A stretch of DNA of 64,000 nucleotides from NCBI GenBank assembly GCA_002441005.1, contig DJWO01000006.1, positions 1 through 64,000 on the forward strand, given 5' to 3'. Under the pieces are notes generated by a model. The model did no database searches. It saw only the letters and a list, made by a program, of their open reading frames with translations, and had not been told where the DNA came from. Within the stretch, counting starts at the first letter, position 1, and every line of letters begins with the position of its first letter. This DNA comes from Candidatus Aminicenantes bacterium UBA6228 (GTDB lineage: Bacteria > Acidobacteriota > Aminicenantia > Aminicenantales > Saccharicenantaceae). This document shows positions 51,453 through 60,745 of this stretch, piece after piece. A program made the translations under genes and the position numbers.

Positions 51453-53524
51453 TGGAATTCCTGCTGGAGATTATGACCGAAGAGTTGCCTTCTTCTCATG
51501 TCAAAGGGGCGCTGGCTCAACTTCAGGCAGGTTTTTCGAAGGAGATTAAATCTTCGGGAATTGAGGTCTCTGGTTTAAAGGCTCTGGGCACCTGCCGTCG
51601 CTTAGTGCTGGTGGCAGACCTCGGAGCTGGTCAGCCAGATCAAGAGGAAATAGTGACCGGACCACCCCGGACAGCCGGCCTGGCTCCTGATGGCAGTTTC
51701 ACCCAGGCGGCGCTGGGCTTTGCCCGCTCACAGGGAATCTCAGTTGATAATCTCCAGGTCGTAAAAACTGCCAAAGGGGAATATCTGGGATTTAAGAGAC
51801 AGAAAAAAGGAAAATCAACACCTGAAATTATAAAGGAAAAATTGCCGGCAATAATTTCTTCCCTCAGTTTTCCGAAAACTATGCGCTGGGCAGATAAATC
51901 CTTCCGTTTTTCCAGGCCGGTCAAGAGTCTTCTTTGCCTTTTTAAGGGGCAGGTAGTCGCAGTCTCCTTCGAAGGGCTGGAGGCTTCTAATAAAACCGCT
52001 GGCCATTTTATCCATTCGCCGGCGGGCCTAACTGTTAATAGTTACCAGCAGTATTACCAGGCTCTAAAGGATAATTTTGTCCTGGTTGATCCAGCCGAGA
52101 GAAAAAGCCGGATTCAAGACCAGTTTCAAGAGAAATTAACTGGCATAAAGGCACAGATTTACCCCGATGAGCGGCTGCTGGAGAGGTTGCTCTGGAATGT
52201 GGAATACCCGCTGGTTATTATGGGTAGCTTTCCCGATTCTTATTTGTCTTTGCCGCTGGAGGTCCTGTCAACGGCCATGAGGGAAGGGCAACAGCTTTTT
52301 TCTGTCGTCAAAGGCAAAAAGCAACTGCCCTGTTTTCTGGGAATTGCTGATGCTCCTTCTGATCCTAAAAATTACATTGTTACCGGTAATGAAAGGGTGC
52401 TAAAGGCCAGACTGGAAGATGCCAGGTTCTTCTGGGAAAATGACCTCAAAATCAGCCTGACCGAGCGGGCCAAACAGCTCTCTGAAGTTGTTTTTCAGGA
52501 AAAGCTGGGCAGCTACGCTGACAAAGTGGCGAGATTGCAGGAACTGGTTGGCTATATTACTGAACGGCTTGACTTAAGAAATCTAAGAAAAGACCTGACC
52601 GAAGCGTCCAGATTATCTAAGTCTGATCTCCTGACTGAAATGGTCCGCGAGTTTCCTGAACTTCAGGGTAAGATGGGCGGAATCTATGCCCAGCGTCAGG
52701 GCTGGCCGGAGACCGTCAGCCGGGCTATTTACGAACACTATCAACCGGAGAGCTGGGAGGACCCGGTGCCTGACTCGGTGGGCGGGGCTATTTTATCCTT
52801 AGCTGATAAACTCGATACCATAGCCGGGATATCCGGCACCGGCTATACAATCAGTGGCTCAAGTGATCCCTATGGGCTGAGAAGAAGTGCTCTGGGTGTA
52901 ACTAAAATTATTCTGGACAAAAAGTTTCATCTGTCGCTTCGCCGCCTCATAGACAAATCAGTCTCCCTGCTGAAAAAGAAACTAACCCTGCCGGAAGAGC
53001 AGGTGAAGGCTGCCTGCCTTGGACTTCTGGAAGGGCGCCTGCGGTTTATTCTGGAGAAAAAAGGTTATAGTTATGACCTGATCAATGCCGCTCTGGCTCC
53101 CGGCCTTGACTATCTTGATCATACTGAGGCCAGAATAGAAGCTCTGAGCAGCCTTAAAGTCAGCAAGAATTTTGAACAATTTATTATGATGGTCAAAAGG
53201 GTTAAAAATATTTTAAAGGATAGCCCGAAAGCTAAGCTGGATCCAGCCAGGTTAACTGAAAAAGAAGAAAAGGAGTTGTATTCAGCCTTAAAAATTATCA
53301 GGAAAAATGCCGAAGGGATGATGGCCAAAGGTGATTTTGCCGGCGCTCAGAAGATAATATTCCGCCTGCAAGCACCATTAAATAGTTTTTTTGACCGGGT
53401 CCTGGTTATGGCTGAAGACAAAAAGATCCGTTCTAACCGCCTGGCTCTACTGGCTCAGGTTCAGTCTTTGATTGATCAACTGGCTGATTATTCTCAAATT
53501 GTTGGGTCGTCAGAAAACTCATAA
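51452..53524 (+). CDS. glyS: Glycyl-tRNA synthetase beta subunit
   Basis: A 690-residue subunit beginning MEFLLEIMTEELPSSHVKGALAQL, the usual start, with RRLVLVADLGAGQPD, the HD-like KTMRWADKSFRFSRPVKSLLCLF and SGSSDPYGLRRSALGVTKIIL, and the C-terminal DALR-type anticodon region VLVMAEDKKIRSNRLALLAQ. The beta subunit recognises the tRNA. It is coupled to glyQ. The pairing of glycine cleavage with glycine charging on one strand suggests balanced use of the glycine pool. Confidence 0.96.
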   Translation: MEFLLEIMTEELPSSHVKGALAQLQAGFSKEIKSSGIEVSGLKALGTCRRLVLVADLGAGQPDQEEIVTGPPRTAGLAPDGSFTQAALGFARSQGISVDNLQVVKTAKGEYLGFKRQKKGKSTPEIIKEKLPAIISSLSFPKTMRWADKSFRFSRPVKSLLCLFKGQVVAVSFEGLEASNKTAGHFIHSPAGLTVNSYQQYYQALKDNFVLVDPAERKSRIQDQFQEKLTGIKAQIYPDERLLERLLWNVEYPLVIMGSFPDSYLSLPLEVLSTAMREGQQLFSVVKGKKQLPCFLGIADAPSDPKNYIVTGNERVLKARLEDARFFWENDLKISLTERAKQLSEVVFQEKLGSYADKVARLQELVGYITERLDLRNLRKDLTEASRLSKSDLLTEMVREFPELQGKMGGIYAQRQGWPETVSRAIYEHYQPESWEDPVPDSVGGAILSLADKLDTIAGISGTGYTISGSSDPYGLRRSALGVTKIILDKKFHLSLRRLIDKSVSLLKKKLTLPEEQVKAACLGLLEGRLRFILEKKGYSYDLINAALAPGLDYLDHTEARIEALSSLKVSKNFEQFIMMVKRVKNILKDSPKAKLDPARLTEKEEKELYSALKIIRKNAEGMMAKGDFAGAQKIIFRLQAPLNSFFDRVLVMAEDKKIRSNRLALLAQVQSLIDQLADYSQIVGSSENS

Positions 53525-53562
53525 GTCAGTCGGCTGGGGCTCCTGCCTTAAAGTCAAAAGTC

Positions 53563-54030
53563 TCAAGAGCTTTCAACGTCATACTCATCCGGCGGAACCG
53601 TCAGGTCAAGTTCCTGGCCTGAAAATTTTTGCTCGAGGGAGATTATCTTGACCAGATTGCCTGGATAATTCTGAGATTTTTTCTGGCCATAGACATAGAA
53701 CTGAACACCGGCCTCATAAGGATAATTACCGCCTTTACTTCTGGCTGACCATCTGACCTGTCCAAGGAGGATCAACGGCGACCGCTCGCCAGGTATGGAT
53801 AGCTGAAGGTATAGTTTAGTTCCCGGCTTGATCCGCTTCTGGCTCGAAAATTTGAGTCCGCCGCGGCTTAAATCCAGGAGGGGCAGAAATTCCTCATTAA
53901 AAGACTTCCTTTTAAACAGCCAGCCTTCCTTCCGGTAAGAAACTGTTGCCCCTGGAATCTTAAACCTCAGGCTTATTCGCTTTTCTGAAGGATAAATCTC
54001 GCTTAAAACCTTGTTCACTCGTTCTGCCAA
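53563..54030 (-). CDS. PilZ-domain protein
   Basis: A 155-residue cytosolic protein. The RxxxR motif is KRISLRF (Arg18, Arg22), and the DxSxxG motif is LLDLSRGGLKF, both the c-di-GMP-binding contacts. The C-terminus is acidic. The start is uncertain: TTG at 54030 lies immediately after AAGGA, and GTG at 54018 has 12-base spacing. It is convergent with glyS, 38 bases away. It implies c-di-GMP signalling although the only GGDEF domain in the window is degenerate. Confidence 0.82.
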   Translation of the reverse strand: MAERVNKVLSEIYPSEKRISLRFKIPGATVSYRKEGWLFKRKSFNEEFLPLLDLSRGGLKFSSQKRIKPGTKLYLQLSIPGERSPLILLGQVRWSARSKGGNYPYEAGVQFYVYGQKKSQNYPGNLVKIISLEQKFSGQELDLTVPPDEYDVESS

Positions 54031-54226
54031 TCCTTTTTGGCTTATTTATAATTTAAAATGGCTCTAATGTCAAAAAGATTCTTCTTTCAGGTTAAGACCT
54101 GGTATCCAGTCTAAGGGGAGTATCTGGAAGCGGCGGAGGGGACAGCCAGCCGCCGGGACAGCAGTCAAATGAAAAGCTGATATTTGAGCTTATTACCTGA
54201 TGAAACCGGGGCCTGGCCGCAACCCA

Positions 54227-55285
54227 TCAGTAGGGAAGAATCTCGGGCTTTTCGGTTTTTAACCGGATGTCAACTTCGGTCTTCAGGTCCAGTTGCTCCG
54301 GGTTGATAAAGGTGAAATTCAACTCAGCCCGGCGGTTAAAAGTGGCCGGAGTTATCTCCGGCGGTTTCTTTCTCCAGTCTTTCACTGTTTTAATGATGGC
54401 AGAAACGGCATCAATTACTGAGATAGCGCGAAACTGATACTGGTCTTTTTGTGGAGCCAGATAGGGCTTGGTTCCTGGCGGATTGGGCGGAGGAATAGTA
54501 ATCTTAACTGGAATCTTTTTTTGAAGATATTTGCTGGCTTTATAAATCATCGTATTGCCAATATAAAAAGCCACTTCGCCTTCGATGTCTTTAATCGGGG
54601 GCGTATTTTGCCTCTGGACGACCAGTTCGGGTTGACCGAGGTTTCTGTGCCTGACTTTAAAATCGAGAAGAATCCTTTTCCTGATAGTCAACCGCTTGGT
54701 CTTGAGGAAAACATCAAGGCTGAGAGTAAACGGCTCTTCATATGAAAAGGGAAGGGGAAGCTGAATTAAGTGAGAACCTTTTGACCACCAGCCACCGAGC
54801 AGTGGTTGACCCTCTAACTGAATTTTATAATAGGCTTCAGCTGACAGGTCAAAGCCCAGGCGAAGCATTTCCGGAATGGTTCTGGCTTCGGCTGAGACCG
54901 GCACCAGAAAATTGAGGTTGGTGAGCTGGGGATATTCTTCTTTCCACTGCCCCCAGAACTCGAGGACAGGATTAAAAACACTGAAGTCCAGAAATTGAAA
55001 GAGCGGCTCGGCTTGATTATATTCTTCAAAATAATTCACGATAGCCTGTTTTTCTTTTTCCATCTGTCCTTGCCGGTTAAAGACATAGGGCAGAAGAGCC
55101 AGAGCTTCCTGCCGGTCCGGCTCGGATAAAGATGGCAGGTTGCTTTCCAGAAGGATTTGAGCCTCGTCATATTTTTTTTCTTTAAGATATTGATTGATGT
55201 CTGTTTTCCAGTCAGCCAGGGCCGCAGACGGACCGGCCAGGCAGAAAACAATCAAGAAGATAACCGTCTTTATCTGGTCAATCAT
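54227..55285 (-). CDS. Exported protein of unknown function, partner of a TonB-like gene
   Basis: A 352-residue protein with a signal peptide (TVIFLIVFCLAGPSAALA). The next 80 residues (WKTDINQYLKEKKYDEAQILLESNLPSLSEPDRQEALALLP) look like a helical TPR-like start, and the rest is a beta-rich domain with no motif I recognise (LGGWWSKGSHLIQLPLPFSYEEPFTLSLDVFLKTKRLTIR). Its start overlaps the TonB-like gene by 8 bases, so it is likely made with it and may act at the same envelope site. Confidence 0.7.
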   Translation of the reverse strand: MIDQIKTVIFLIVFCLAGPSAALADWKTDINQYLKEKKYDEAQILLESNLPSLSEPDRQEALALLPYVFNRQGQMEKEKQAIVNYFEEYNQAEPLFQFLDFSVFNPVLEFWGQWKEEYPQLTNLNFLVPVSAEARTIPEMLRLGFDLSAEAYYKIQLEGQPLLGGWWSKGSHLIQLPLPFSYEEPFTLSLDVFLKTKRLTIRKRILLDFKVRHRNLGQPELVVQRQNTPPIKDIEGEVAFYIGNTMIYKASKYLQKKIPVKITIPPPNPPGTKPYLAPQKDQYQFRAISVIDAVSAIIKTVKDWRKKPPEITPATFNRRAELNFTFINPEQLDLKTEVDIRLKTEKPEILPY

Positions 55286-56354
55286 GATAAGTAAAAATCA
55301 AGTAGAATTCCAGGCTTTTTCCCGGGAAATCATCCGGAAGAGAAGGAAATGGGGCACAGAGCTTAACGGCGGCCACTGCCGCTCCATCCAGTACCTCACT
55401 GGTGGTAGAAGTTGTTACTTCCAGTGATTGAAGCTCTCCGCTCCGGTCAACCCTGATCATCAGGGCTACTATTTTTTCCTGAGGGAAGACAGCTAGCTGC
55501 GGCAGGACCCATCTGGCCTGGATTAGATTGATTATTTTTTCAGCCCAGGGTCTAATATCATAGTTATAGCCGCCGCTTCCTCCGCCAGGGGCGCCCCGGC
55601 CCGAGCCTCCAGACCCGCCCCCGGGGCCACCTCCACCTGGCAAAACAGGTCTTCCGGCCGGGGTGAACCTCAGGTTTTTGCCAGGTTGCTCATAGGCCTT
55701 AGGATTCACATAGCCAAAAAGATCGGTCCGGATAGGAGGAGAGGTTTCTAACCCCCCGCTTTCTTTTTCCCTCTCGGGGGCAACCGGTAACTTCAGGCTA
55801 AAATAATAATGGCCAAAACTCTTAAACCTGGTGGACAGATTCAACCTGACCCCGGAGGGAGGATTTATTTCAGTTCTTCCTGCCTCGAGGTAGGCTCCGA
55901 GATTAAAGGGAATTGGTGGTTGAGCAGTTGCTCCTCCCGCCTCTTTCCCCGGACTTCCAGCTGCTTCGGCCCCGGCTTTAACCCCAGGGCCCGGACCACC
56001 GCCGGGTGCTGGGCCGCCTCCCTCACCCTGGCCGGTCCCGCCCGGACGGCCAGTAACTTGACTCTGGCCTGGTCTGAGTGGAAAAAGATCATCAGCCACC
56101 GGCGGTTGATTAATAACCTCTTCCAGGTTGGCAGGCAAAGACAGCCTGGGATAAGTGGCTATGACCACATCTGTTTCCCGTCCAAAGGGCAATATTTTGA
56201 TTAAAATCTTGGCCTGCCGGAGATAAAGGATGAGGGCTAAATGGAGCAGAAAAGCTATCGAAAAACTGATTATTTTTATTTTCAGATCAGATTCTTCTGT
56301 TTTGTTCAGCCAGGTTTTAAACTGGCTCAATATTTTTGGTTTAATTATTTTCAT
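55278..56354 (-). CDS. TonB-like energy-transducing protein
   Basis: A 358-residue protein with a basic cytosolic N-terminus, one membrane helix (IKIISFSIAFLLHLALILYL, residues 27-46), and long Pro/Gly-rich periplasmic linkers (GGTGQGEGGGPAPGGGPGPG and a second Gly-rich stretch near 240-265). The C-terminal domain, WAEKIINLIQARWVLPQLAVFPQEKIVALMIRVDRSGEL to the end, matches the TonB C-terminal fold. It would pass proton-motive energy to outer-membrane receptors. No ExbB/ExbD genes are nearby. Confidence 0.82.
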   Translation of the reverse strand: MKIIKPKILSQFKTWLNKTEESDLKIKIISFSIAFLLHLALILYLRQAKILIKILPFGRETDVVIATYPRLSLPANLEEVINQPPVADDLFPLRPGQSQVTGRPGGTGQGEGGGPAPGGGPGPGVKAGAEAAGSPGKEAGGATAQPPIPFNLGAYLEAGRTEINPPSGVRLNLSTRFKSFGHYYFSLKLPVAPEREKESGGLETSPPIRTDLFGYVNPKAYEQPGKNLRFTPAGRPVLPGGGGPGGGSGGSGRGAPGGGSGGYNYDIRPWAEKIINLIQARWVLPQLAVFPQEKIVALMIRVDRSGELQSLEVTTSTTSEVLDGAAVAAVKLCAPFPSLPDDFPGKSLEFYLIFTYHD

Positions 56355-56453
56355 TAAAGGCTACTTGAAGTTAATGGCTAACTATTTATTATACGATTAT
56401 TATATAGAAAGTCAGGAGCAGATATAAAGTTGCATTAAAAAAAATATAACAGT

Positions 56454-58628
56454 TCAGGCCAGGTCCTTTACCAGAAGATAAATCAAGCCAAAGGAATTGA
56501 GCAGAATTAACAGCAGGAAAAGAAGGTCCAGGCCGAGAAGAGGAATAAAAACCGAAGAGGCCAGCAGGGCACCCAGAAATGAACCAAAAAGGTCAAGGGC
56601 ATAACCCAGACCATAACTTGTCCGCCAGTTGAGGAGCAGGGTGTTGCCAACAGAGAAAATTGCTCCCCCTAAAACACCCATGGTCAGAAGTAACAAATAA
56701 TAAACCGCTTCAATTTCTGACGACTTAGCCAGCTGGCTGGCGGCCAGCAAAAGCACGAAGCCAGCCTGAATAACGGCCAGGAGCTTTAAACCGCCCCGGG
56801 CTGCAGATTTTTGAGCCAGCTTTGAACCTGAATAGAGTCCGAACATGAACATGGTAAAAAGAAGTGATATTTTCCCGTAAATAAATCCCAATTTCGATTG
56901 AAAAGCCAGAATCAGCCCGATTTCGGTCACCATGGTAGTAAAACCCATCAGCCACAGCGGAAGAAGATACTGAACCAATCTGTCTTTTTTCCGCAGGCTG
57001 CTGACAACCATAATCAATAGGACGAGGAGAAGAGGAAAATCAAACAGCCAGAATCTTTTGACCTTTAACAACTGGCTGAGCACTTTGAGTTCCGGACCTT
57101 TAAATTGTTTGCTCCAGAGCAGGGCCGAAAAAAAGTAACTGATCGGATGGCTGTCATGGTTAAGGCGAGGTTGCTTAACCGTCTGAATCCTGTCCATCAA
57201 ATATTGTTTTTTAGCCGGGCTGAGCCGGCCGGGCAAGAGTTCGGGACGGAAAAAAGTGGTGTTTAAGCCAGCCTGATGCCAGCGCTCACTCAGGGCCTGG
57301 TCAGAATCTTCAACTGGTCCTTCCGAGGCCAGAAAAATATTGTTATCTCCGGGGATGACTGTTACGCGGGAGAAGACACTTTTTAGAGAATAATAAAAGG
57401 TAGCCAGCAGTGAAGCCTGTTCGTCCGATATATAATTTTCTGAAGATGGGACCACAAAGGAAAAAACCCCGTCCGAAGCTAATCTCTCCTTTATGATTGC
57501 AAAAAATTCAACAGTATAGAACCTGTTAATCTGGGCGGAGGAAGGCTCAGGCAAATTGCTGATGATGAGTTCATAGCGGCGGTTGGTCTGGCCAATAAAC
57601 CGGCGTCCATCCTCAATTCTGGTGGTCACCCGGGAATGATCAAGAATGGCCGAAGCCTCAGGCAGATACCGGCGGGTGAGCTTTATTATTTCCGGGTCAA
57701 GCTCGACATAATCAATTCTGGCCTCTGGATAGGTTAACAACAGTTCGAGACTGCCGTTGAGACCGCCGCCAAGGAGTAAAATGCTTTTAGCCTCAGGCCG
57801 TTGAAGAAGAGAAAAACAAACAGACTCTTCCGCCAGCTGGGGATCTGGATAATTAAAAGCCAGAAGGTTATTGGTATAAAAAGAAAATTGCTCTTGAGAT
57901 TTTATAACCTGAAGACGGGAGTAAATGGAGTCCTTAGAGGCGACCAGTTCAAAGGGCTGCCAGGCAAGCTTTTGAGCCGGGAAATCAAAAAACCAGAGTA
58001 AACAGGCCAGCAGCAGGACTGGAAGAGCCGCCACCCTGGCTTTCCGGCTTGAGCTGAGAGCAGCTATGGTGACTGCAATAAGAATGATGACTATGGTTGC
58101 GGCCTGCCAGTTTGAAAAATAGGGGATCAGAAAAAGATAAACAGCCAGTCCGCCGGCGGCTGATCCCAGTGACTCCAGCTGGTAAACTGTGAGCAGCTGG
58201 CCGTTTAACCAGTGAACGTTACAGACAAAAAGAGCTCCTAAAGGAAAGCTGAGAAAAATAGAAATAAGAAAAGAAATTAGCAGGACAGGCCAAAATCCAG
58301 CGGCTTCCGCTGGCAGATAGCCAGACAGGAGCCTGAAGAAACGAAGCCAGGCGAGTAGAATAACCGCTAATCCAAGGACCGGATAATATAAGCTTTGGGG
58401 GCTGAACCTGGCTGAAATATTTTTTTTAATCAGCCAGCTGCCCAGACTGCTGCCCAGCAGCCAGAAAGCCAGGACCAGGCCATAAACCAGTTCATTGGCA
58501 AACAGGCTGGCCTCAAACTCGCGCAGGATTAAAATCTGGAAAGAAGTGGCCATAAAGCCAAGAAGAAAAGCATAAGAATTTCTCCTCAGCTCCAGACTCC
58601 AGGAATGACCTGCTGGCAATGACGGCAT
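56454..58628 (-). CDS. Membrane-embedded spermidine-synthase-like protein
   Basis: A 724-residue protein of three parts: seven or so membrane helices (residues about 15-215), a soluble Rossmann spermine/spermidine-synthase-like domain with SILLLGGGLNGSLELLLTYPEARIDYVELDPEIIKLTRRYLPEA and EDGRRFIGQTNRRYELIISNLPEP, and a second helix bundle at the C-terminus (QYLLPLWLMGFTTMVTEIGLILAFQSKLG). It probably binds a decarboxylated-SAM-like or SAM-like cofactor; its true substrate is unknown. It overlaps the end of the radical SAM gene by 43 bases. The ATG at 58628 is the only good start. Confidence 0.82.
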   Translation of the reverse strand: MPSLPAGHSWSLELRRNSYAFLLGFMATSFQILILREFEASLFANELVYGLVLAFWLLGSSLGSWLIKKNISARFSPQSLYYPVLGLAVILLAWLRFFRLLSGYLPAEAAGFWPVLLISFLISIFLSFPLGALFVCNVHWLNGQLLTVYQLESLGSAAGGLAVYLFLIPYFSNWQAATIVIILIAVTIAALSSSRKARVAALPVLLLACLLWFFDFPAQKLAWQPFELVASKDSIYSRLQVIKSQEQFSFYTNNLLAFNYPDPQLAEESVCFSLLQRPEAKSILLLGGGLNGSLELLLTYPEARIDYVELDPEIIKLTRRYLPEASAILDHSRVTTRIEDGRRFIGQTNRRYELIISNLPEPSSAQINRFYTVEFFAIIKERLASDGVFSFVVPSSENYISDEQASLLATFYYSLKSVFSRVTVIPGDNNIFLASEGPVEDSDQALSERWHQAGLNTTFFRPELLPGRLSPAKKQYLMDRIQTVKQPRLNHDSHPISYFFSALLWSKQFKGPELKVLSQLLKVKRFWLFDFPLLLVLLIMVVSSLRKKDRLVQYLLPLWLMGFTTMVTEIGLILAFQSKLGFIYGKISLLFTMFMFGLYSGSKLAQKSAARGGLKLLAVIQAGFVLLLAASQLAKSSEIEAVYYLLLLTMGVLGGAIFSVGNTLLLNWRTSYGLGYALDLFGSFLGALLASSVFIPLLGLDLLFLLLILLNSFGLIYLLVKDLA

Positions 58629-59725
58629 TTATTACCGCTCATGTTTATTTTTTTTATGGTATAACCATATCTTTCTATCACTGGCTGTCCGCAGTTTGGG
58701 CAGTAAGTATTTTCTCCGGGGTGGCCTGGAGTATTGCCCAGGTAAACATAGTGCAAGCCTTCCTGGAGGGCAATATCACGCAGCCTCTCCAGAGTCGAAA
58801 CAGGTGTGGGCGGAAGATTCTTAATCAGATACATAGGCTGGAAACGGGAAAAATGAAGCGGGTAATCAGGGCCGATCTCAGCAGCTAGCCAGCGGGCCAT
58901 TTGCCTGATTTCTTCCGGCTTGTCATTCAGAGTCGGGATGACCAGATAGACTATTTCCAGCCAGACTTTGGACCTGGCAATCTGCTTGATTGACTCCAGC
59001 ACAGGCTTTAGCTCTCCACGGACATAGTTGGTATAAAAATCCTGATTAAAGGCTTTTAAGTCGATCTTGATGGCCTCAACAGCTTTGATCAGTTCGGCTA
59101 AAGGCTCCGGGTTGATAAAGCCGTTGGTTATGACAGCATTGCGCAGGCCTTTCTTTCTGGCCTGGAGACTGGTGTCATACATATATTCATAAAAAACAAC
59201 AGGCTCAGAATAAGTATAGGCAACAACTGGACAGTTATAGCTGGCGGCTGTCTCCGCCGCCACCTCCGGCGGCAGAGGATGGCTTTTGACCTGTTCAGGC
59301 CTCATTTGAGAGATTTCCCAGTTCTGACAGAATTTGCAGGCTACATTGCAGCCAGCGGTGGCAATAGAGAAAGCCATGGCTCCAGGCAGGAAATGGAAAA
59401 GAGGCTTTTTCTCAACTGGATCAATATTGTAACTGGCTGCCTGTCCATAGACAAGCGTGTAGTATTTACCATCTTGATTTTCCCGGACCCCGCAGAAGCC
59501 CCGCTCTTTATCTCCTAACTGGCAGAAACGGGGGCAAAGGCGGCATTTAATTTCCCGGTCAGGCAGCCGGTCATAATATCTGGCTTCAACGCGGGACAGG
59601 TTAGCTCCAGCTGGTGCGGCTTTGGCCGCTGGCAGCAGTTCAGAACCTTTCAGCTGGTTCAAGGTCAGGAACCAGCTGCTCCCGGCAGCAGCGGCCTTTA
59701 TAAAATTCCGGCGATTCATTTTCAT
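58586..59725 (-). CDS. amrS: AmmeMemoRadiSam-type radical SAM enzyme with Tat signal
   Basis: A 379-residue radical SAM protein. The N-terminus (NRRNFIKAAAAGSSWFL) is a twin-arginine signal, so the protein may be exported. CRLCPRFCQLGDKERGFCGVRENQDG is the family's leading cysteine region, and AGCNVACKFCQNWEIS near residue 127 holds the CxxxCxxC cluster. PQxPHFSRFQPMYLIKNLPPTP and a C-terminal zinc-ribbon-like part (YCPNCGQPVIERYG, KCRHCQQV) follow. The AmmeMemo partner proteins are absent here; instead it overlaps the spermidine-synthase-like gene and follows DUF362. Confidence 0.88.
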   Translation of the reverse strand: MKMNRRNFIKAAAAGSSWFLTLNQLKGSELLPAAKAAPAGANLSRVEARYYDRLPDREIKCRLCPRFCQLGDKERGFCGVRENQDGKYYTLVYGQAASYNIDPVEKKPLFHFLPGAMAFSIATAGCNVACKFCQNWEISQMRPEQVKSHPLPPEVAAETAASYNCPVVAYTYSEPVVFYEYMYDTSLQARKKGLRNAVITNGFINPEPLAELIKAVEAIKIDLKAFNQDFYTNYVRGELKPVLESIKQIARSKVWLEIVYLVIPTLNDKPEEIRQMARWLAAEIGPDYPLHFSRFQPMYLIKNLPPTPVSTLERLRDIALQEGLHYVYLGNTPGHPGENTYCPNCGQPVIERYGYTIKKINMSGNKCRHCQQVIPGVWS

Positions 59726-59736
59726 CTTTATAATTA

Positions 59737-60633
59737 TTATACTTCTTCTTCTATGATCTCAATATTTTCCAGTCTGGACTGGCCCAGGCCTAAATCTTCA
59801 GCTGTTTTCAGATAGGCTGGCTGGCGCCTTTCCTCCGGCAAAGAAGGCAGGCCTTTTTTGGCCCGTAAATCTTCGACCAGCTTCCAGCCGACGGTATCCA
59901 CTGCCACCGGATCCAGGCCAAAAACCAGTTTATTCGATTGGTCGTTCCATTGTGGATGGTAAGATGGACCCCGGTGGTATTGAACCCGGAGAGCATCCAG
60001 AATAGTCAGGCGGTGTTTTTTTCTGATCAAATCTATCTCGAAGAGATCAGCGATATAGGGATTGCAATTGCTGTCATGATATTTATTAGGATTATGGATG
60101 GCCCCAAAGTAATTCTTCAAGCCTCCTGTTATCCCGGCCAGGCCATGGTCCTTGAGCAAGGCTAAGCTGATGGAAGCCTCAATCAGTTCAGCCTGAATTT
60201 TAGAAAAAAGGCTGGCCACGCTCCGGTTGACCACCGGCTCCGGGCCGTAGCCGATCCCGGGGGTATCGGTGCCGAGGATCTTGAGGCTGCCGGCCGACCT
60301 GGAAAGTTTATAGCCGGCGTCTTTCAGCTCTTCATTGGTACGGTCCCAGATGATAATTTTATCTTCGCGGCCAAAAGTTTTAGCCAGCCACAGGCCAAGG
60401 GTCACCGCCGTCTCCGGGTAAGTACTGATCGCCCCCCGGCCAATGGTGCTGATTTTCAGGCCAATATTTTCCCCTGGGTGAAAGATCTGGCGCAGCCCGT
60501 CTTCGGCCAGACTGCTACCGGTTAAAACTTCCAGGCCTTTTCTGAAGATTCTGAGCATGGAGGCCGGGTCAGGCCGTCCCTTGGCCGCCCAGGCCGATTG
60601 AGATCTTATGATGACGACTCTGGACTTATTCAT
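59737..60633 (-). CDS. DUF362 domain-containing protein
   Basis: A 298-residue protein. It carries the DUF362 sequence pattern: FHPGENIGLKISTIGRGAISTYPETAVTLGLWLAKTF, IIIWDRTNEELKDAGYKL, ISLALLKDHGLAGITGGLKNYFGAIHNPNKYHDSNCNPYIADLFEI, and LVFGLDPVAVDTVGWKLVEDLRAKKGLP. No ferredoxin-type cysteine motif is present. DUF362 genes often accompany radical SAM and membrane synthase-like genes in anaerobes; the role is unknown. It is first in the minus-strand run DUF362, amrS, spermidine-synthase-like. Confidence 0.88.
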   Translation of the reverse strand: MNKSRVVIIRSQSAWAAKGRPDPASMLRIFRKGLEVLTGSSLAEDGLRQIFHPGENIGLKISTIGRGAISTYPETAVTLGLWLAKTFGREDKIIIWDRTNEELKDAGYKLSRSAGSLKILGTDTPGIGYGPEPVVNRSVASLFSKIQAELIEASISLALLKDHGLAGITGGLKNYFGAIHNPNKYHDSNCNPYIADLFEIDLIRKKHRLTILDALRVQYHRGPSYHPQWNDQSNKLVFGLDPVAVDTVGWKLVEDLRAKKGLPSLPEERRQPAYLKTAEDLGLGQSRLENIEIIEEEV

Positions 60634-60745
60634 AGCTGATGCAAAATTATGATTATCTATTCAGTCCGGGTTGTCAATGCCGGCCTGAGTCAGCAGTTGC
60701 TTTTACTGAACAAAAGATATATATTTTTGTCAAGCGGAGGAAGAG

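Noticed and set aside
54031..54226. Possible small gene between the PilZ gene and the TonB partner gene
   Set aside because: No frame of useful length with a ribosome-binding site or family pattern.
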